Source: Alligator mississippiensis (taxonomy: Eukaryota; Chordata; Crocodylia; Alligatoridae). Taken from it: a stretch of DNA of 64,000 nt. The stretch is from assembly GCF_030867095.1 (NCBI RefSeq), contig NC_081824.1:393838829-393902828 (forward strand), written 5' to 3'. Positions within the stretch are counted from its first letter, which is position 1. Each line of letters begins with the position of its first letter. The translations under genes were made by a program, and so were the position numbers. Positions 60,280 to 64,000 of this stretch are shown piece after piece. The notes under the pieces are model-generated. The model was not told where the DNA came from. It searched no databases and was given only the letters and a program-made list of their open reading frames with translations.

Positions 60280-60740
60280 GTCATGGTATTTCCTGTGACA
60301 AGTAAGTAAGTAAGTCCATCCCTCCCATCCCTCCTTGTCGTCCTCCTCCTTCTTCTCCTTGAGAGGGCCCCCCTTCCCTGTCCCTGTCCCCTGGGAAGGG
60401 TCCCTGAGGCTGCAATGGAAAGAGGACACACACCAGCAGCCCTTGTCATGCACCCCACTGGAGGGGAGCTGTGGGCCTCAGCATCCCACCTCCAGACTGC
60501 TGACACCTAAGAGAGAGAGCCTCAGAATGGAGCCTGCATGCTGACCAGATGTACTTTGACTCGGATGACAGCCCTAGGATTGTTAGATATAGAATTGTTT
60601 GATTGTTTGTATTGTTGCATTTTTGTTTTTATTCTGTATCAATAAATTCACCTATTATTGACTGGCAGGTGTTGTGCTTGGTCTGAGAGTTGTGCCTGCC
60701 CGGAACAAAAGTATAAGTGCTGAGTCCAAATCCAGTCCAA
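60280..60740 (+). mobile_element. LTR fragment, copy B
   Basis: Homologous to copy A in the opposite orientation. Shared text includes 'ctgaggctgcaatgg'-like, 'agcatcccacctccagactg', 'gagagagcctca', 'attctgtatcaataaattc', 'gcctgcccggaacaaa' and 'tccaaatccagtccaa'. AATAAA is at 60,641-60,646, consistent with an R-region polyadenylation signal. After 60,740 'gatggcgaccag' resembles a primer-binding site. The 5' half present in copy A is absent here. Antisense frames in both copies start MSAVWRWDAEAHS, but this only reflects DNA homology. Confidence 0.6.
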
Positions 60741-60744
60741 TAAT

Positions 60745-61215
60745 AAGTACCATGTAGATGGCGACCAGAGGCATAAAATGTGCTTGATCAGTGCAGCCAG
60801 CTGTGGGGCCTACACACAGGGCTCCACACTTTCAGCACCTTCTTGCCCCAGCCAGCCCCTCTACTGCCCAAGGCCACCACCTGGAGCTTGGAGTTAACCC
60901 CCTGTACCTCCAGCCCTGGCATAAACTGCTCTGCTCTAGCTCAAATTGCTGCAGTCCCAGGCATATATCTAGACTGTGCAACAAGGAGAAGTTTACTCCG
61001 GCTCAAACTGCTTTGGAGTTAATTGCTTCAAATTAATTGCACATGGTCAAAAACACCACTCATGCAACTGGAAAACTGCCATTTCAGCATATAAAGGGTA
61101 ATGGAATTTAGCTATGGCCCTTTAGTTTAAATAGCTCTTCTACTTCTGTCTTTTATCCCCTTACCATATATTTATTTATTTTTTAAGTCCTATCCCTTCT
61201 CTCACTCATCTTGCT
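60745..61215. other. Unassigned sequence, no gene seen
   Basis: May hold part of the element internal to LTR copy B. No reading frame with known motifs. Confidence 0.3.
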
Positions 61216-61224
61216 AGAATATAT

Positions 61225-61330
61225 AAACCATATTCTTTTAGTTTTCTTTTGTATGAGACAATCGGCATCCTATTGAGCAGGCTAGTAGCCCTTCTCTGTA
61301 CCCATTCCCATTTGAATTTTTAAACTAATA
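61225..61330 (-). mobile_element. Possible old CR1 fragment, antisense
   Basis: 'gcaggctagtagcccttctc' followed by 'tgtacccattccca' is the reverse of the CR1 segment coding 'RVQRRAT'. Short and diverged. Confidence 0.4.
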
Positions 61331-61675
61331 TTTTTTTCTTGTGTGAATCTTTTATGGAAAACTCAAAAAAAATTAGTTAAATGTGTTAAAAATCCATTTC
61401 TTCAGCAGCTATTCCTAACATTACAGATTTTTGTAATTTTTCTAAATGTCACTTATTTAGAAAACCTGTTAGCCTCAATTTTTTTCCCCTTAAATGTAAA
61501 ATTTCTGCCCAAATTTTACTGATTTAACCTAATTCCCATTGTTTCTCTTGAAAGTTTCAGTTTTTTTTAGTTCAGGGCTTTGTACTATTAGGTCCATAAC
61601 ATTTAGAAAATGTGGCTTTACAAGTGACAAAATATAGAATGCAGATTGACAACTGTAACAAATATGTATAATAGT

Positions 61676-62052
61676 GGGTGCATCTATATGATATACTTTA
61701 AGGCACATTAGTCTAAATTTAAGGCTCACTGGAGTGCATTTCTATATGTGTGTGCCCTTAATGAGCATTAAAAATTTAGGCTATTTAAGCTGAAATTTAA
61801 TACCTGCAGGTATCAAATTTCAGCACAAATAGTTAAAGCCTATTATCAAATGTGTACACATGTTAAGGCACATTAACACTCTATGTGTGGCCTGATTTGG
61901 GATGAACTTTTGTCCCAAGTCAATCCACACACAGCATTAATGTGCTTTAATACCGGCACGTGTAGGTATTACAGCCTAAACCCACTTAATGTACATTAAG
62001 CTAATATGTGTTAAATTTAGGCATGCTGAAATGCATGTGTGGACATGCCCAG
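61676..62052. mobile_element. MITE of the 'GCATGTCTACA' family, copy 5
   Basis: Left end 'gtgggtgcatctatatg' and right end, reversed, 'gggcatgtccacacatg'. The interior has many 'ttaaggcacatta' and 'taaatttaggc' motifs in both orientations. No coding capacity. Confidence 0.55.
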
Positions 62053-62054
62053 AA

Positions 62055-62505
62055 TGTCATATTCAAAGACCTGGATAGTGTTTTTAATATAAAAGTTTTA
62101 GCAGAACTCATTTGAGAGTCCTACATATTAATATGGATGTACTTTTACCATTTACAGTTATTTTTCTTTAACACTTTTTACTGTTCCATATCCTTTCATA
62201 TGTAGTATTTCTGAGAACAACCAAGCACTTTTGGGATTAAACCATTTCATATATTTGAGGGCACACTTGCCCATAATCATGCCAGGAAAATCCTAGTAGA
62301 TGGAAATTACAGTATGGGAGGGATGACCACCTGCCATCTTCCCATGGACCAAAATTAGGGGAAAGAAAAGTATAAAGATGCTCCATCCTAGCATATCACT
62401 CAGGATTTGCAAGTGCAAATAAAATACTCAGAATGTGGTTGAGAGATATTTGATGCTTCTTTGTAAATTATTATTGCTATTTTTTATGTTTATTATGTAT
62501 ATTCC
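62055..62505. other. AT-rich sequence, no gene seen
   Basis: Nothing recognised. Confidence 0.35.
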
Positions 62506-62517
62506 AATAGTGATCAT

Positions 62518-62727
62518 CAGGGATCCTGGTTTTCTCTGATTTAAACAAAATCCTCAATTTTTTGGTTAAAGAAAAGTAACCCCAAATCCACATTTTTCTG
62601 CAATTTAAGTGAAATATATAGAGCGGTGCTTCATTTTAATCATGGCAAGATGTGGATTTGGGGTTACATTTTTTTTAACCTGAAAATTAGGGATTTTGTT
62701 TAAAATCTGAGAAAACCAGGACCCCTG
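62518..62727. mobile_element. Palindromic MITE, copy 5
   Basis: Ends CAGGGATCCTGG and CCAGGACCCCTG, 210 bp, with the standard arms. The flanking octamers gtgatcat (62,510-62,517) and gtgatcag (62,728-62,735) match at 7 of 8 positions in direct orientation. Confidence 0.88.
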
Positions 62728-62739
62728 GTGATCAGGTGC

Positions 62740-63340
62740 CACATCTGAGATGTGGACACATTAGTAGAGGCACTATGCATATATATGGTAAGAAACAATT
62801 CCTAAACCAAAGAGATTTCAAGTTATTATCATTCATGTTTAAGAGATGGATAACTGAATGTATGTGCACACATTTGGGGTACCCAGTCAGTGATGAGGTA
62901 GCTTACTTTAAGTCACGTGATCATAGGTCAGGTCTAGGGTATACACACATTTACTAGTGCTGGGAACCATGCTGGGAACCTGATCTAACCTGATCTAAGT
63001 ACATTGGGGTGGGGACAGGGGCAGGTGGGATTGGATGGAGGTTAGCAGGTCTGCTGGGCAGGCTGGTGAGTCTGCAGGAGAGAGTTGTCTGTCTGAGAGC
63101 ATGGGGACTCGGAGAAGAGATAAAAATAGCTTGGTCAGGGTGTTGAGGGGGTAGGAAGAGAGCATCCCTGGGGCTAGGATAAGCAGTTGGGATTTCTCAG
63201 CCCCAGGGCTGCGCTCTGAACATGTACATACATCTTTTAATTCAAGCTAACCCTAACTTACTGCATCTCTTAAGGAGAACTAATTTAGATTTGACCAGAC
63301 ATTTTTGCCTGATCTAACCTCCCAAAATGTCTATACAGAT
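62740..63340. other. Unassigned sequence, no gene seen
   Basis: GC-richer around 63,000-63,210. 'gatctaacctgatctaa' near 62,980 recalls motifs near 63,320, hinting at a small repeat element. Confidence 0.3.
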
Positions 63341-63345
63341 CAACA

Positions 63346-63380
63346 CTTAGATTGACCTAACCTAGGTAGGTCAATCTAAG
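63346..63380. repeat. Perfect 14-bp hairpin
   Basis: Arms cttagattgaccta and taggtcaatctaag around a 7-base centre (acctagg) that is itself nearly self-complementary. Confidence 0.75.
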
Positions 63381-63404
63381 TGGAATGTCTGCACATACCT
63401 GGAA

Positions 63405-63515
63405 GCACAGAGAAATTACTTACCTAAGGTCCAGTAGGAAGTTTGTGAGAGAGCTGGTTAATGAACCTCAACTTCCTGAGTTCAAATCTACTCCATTAGC
63501 CTGGCTCTTCCTCTT
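63405..63515 (+). repeat. MIR-like SINE tail
   Basis: 'gcacagagaaattacttacc', 'aaggtccagtaggaagt', 'gagagagctgg' and 'cttcctgagttcaaatct' follow, in order, the 3' part of a MIR-type SINE (gcacagagaggttaagtgac and onward). Confidence 0.6.
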
Positions 63516-64000
63516 TAAATTAGCCAGAGTATAGCAGAGAATCTATGATAGGAAAAGCAGAACAAAATGGAAGAGAGGTTGGATGTTAGCCAAAAGAGTT
63601 AGAATCAAAATGACATACCCTTACTACCTTGCACTCTCAGTATCCGCTAACAGTATCCACCTATTTTCCAATACAAAAATGATTTTTGGACTTGGTCTGA
63701 AAGGTCATCAAAGTTAGCCTTTTCTGGACAACAGGGAGAATTGTATTATAAAGCCAGGGCTACATCGCTGAGGATAATCTGACCAATGTCCCAAAATTAG
63801 ACATACTTGATGTTCAGCTGAGTACAAGTACTAAAGTGAATAATGGGAAGGGTGTTATCTCTTAGAAATCCTAGTCCTAAGCATTTTAGGGGATCTGAAT
63901 ATTTTTTTTCCATAAGAGCATTGGTGAGGAATGCCACATTCATCATAGATGCAATGTGTTATTCATGGTTGTGTAGTGCCTTAACTAAACAGTGGTAACT
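63516..64000. other. AT-rich sequence, no gene seen
   Basis: Nothing recognised up to the window end. Confidence 0.35.

Noticed and set aside
1..64000. CRISPR array, bacterial operon or viral genome
   Set aside because: No regularly spaced identical repeats, no closely packed frames and no ribosome-binding sites; the repeat content is that of a vertebrate genome.

Overview
This window looks like repeat-rich, non-genic DNA from a sauropsid, most likely a crocodilian. The main evidence is a series of CR1 LINEs of several ages. Their 3' ends carry the 'gggtcggaagggacctc' motif and end in ATCTATGA-type repeats. An Ac-like hAT transposon, MIR-like SINE remnants and several short inverted-repeat (MITE-like) families support the same reading. 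Nothing suggests a bacterial, viral or plant origin. I found no host protein-coding gene, tRNA or rRNA. Almost every open frame of any length belongs to a decayed mobile element or to GC-rich repeat sequence.

Layout: 0-1.6 kb holds a short membrane-segment ORF, a G-rich tract, a perfect 16-bp hairpin and an LTR-like polyadenylation region. A CR1 copy (4.1-6.0 kb) is followed by a 4.27-kb hAT element (6,243-10,513) with an 8-bp target duplication and recognisable transposase remains. Old repeats lie at 10.8-11.6 kb. A second CR1 (15.0-16.8 kb) is followed by pieces of another LINE (17.1-18.4 kb). A 60-bp minisatellite is at 21.6-22.0 kb. At 25.8-27.6 kb one CR1 is inserted in another. From 29 to 40 kb there are MITEs, a GC-rich inverted repeat (34.9-35.7 kb), an LTR-like repeat (36.1-36.7 kb) and an old antisense CR1 (38.4-39.2 kb). 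The youngest-looking CR1, with an intact 3' reading frame, is at 40.9-41.9 kb. It is followed by an LTR with PBS-like flank (42.3-43.3 kb) and a large composite element carrying a broken Myb/SANT-like gene on the minus strand (44.8-46.3 kb). From 47 to 64 kb the sequence is AT-rich with scattered MITEs, a second LTR copy (60.3-60.7 kb), old CR1 scraps and a MIR-like tail.

The clearest unusual pattern is a family of almost fully palindromic ~195-270-bp elements starting CAGGGATCCTGG. There are five copies (30.5, 34.3, 39.4, 53.7 and 62.5 kb). Three have clear 8-bp target duplications, and all three are variants of GTGATCAC, suggesting a preferred, self-complementary target. The nested and head-to-tail insertions give a relative order of events for the locus. 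The elements do not form a pathway; they are independent layers of transposition in what is probably an intergenic or intronic region.
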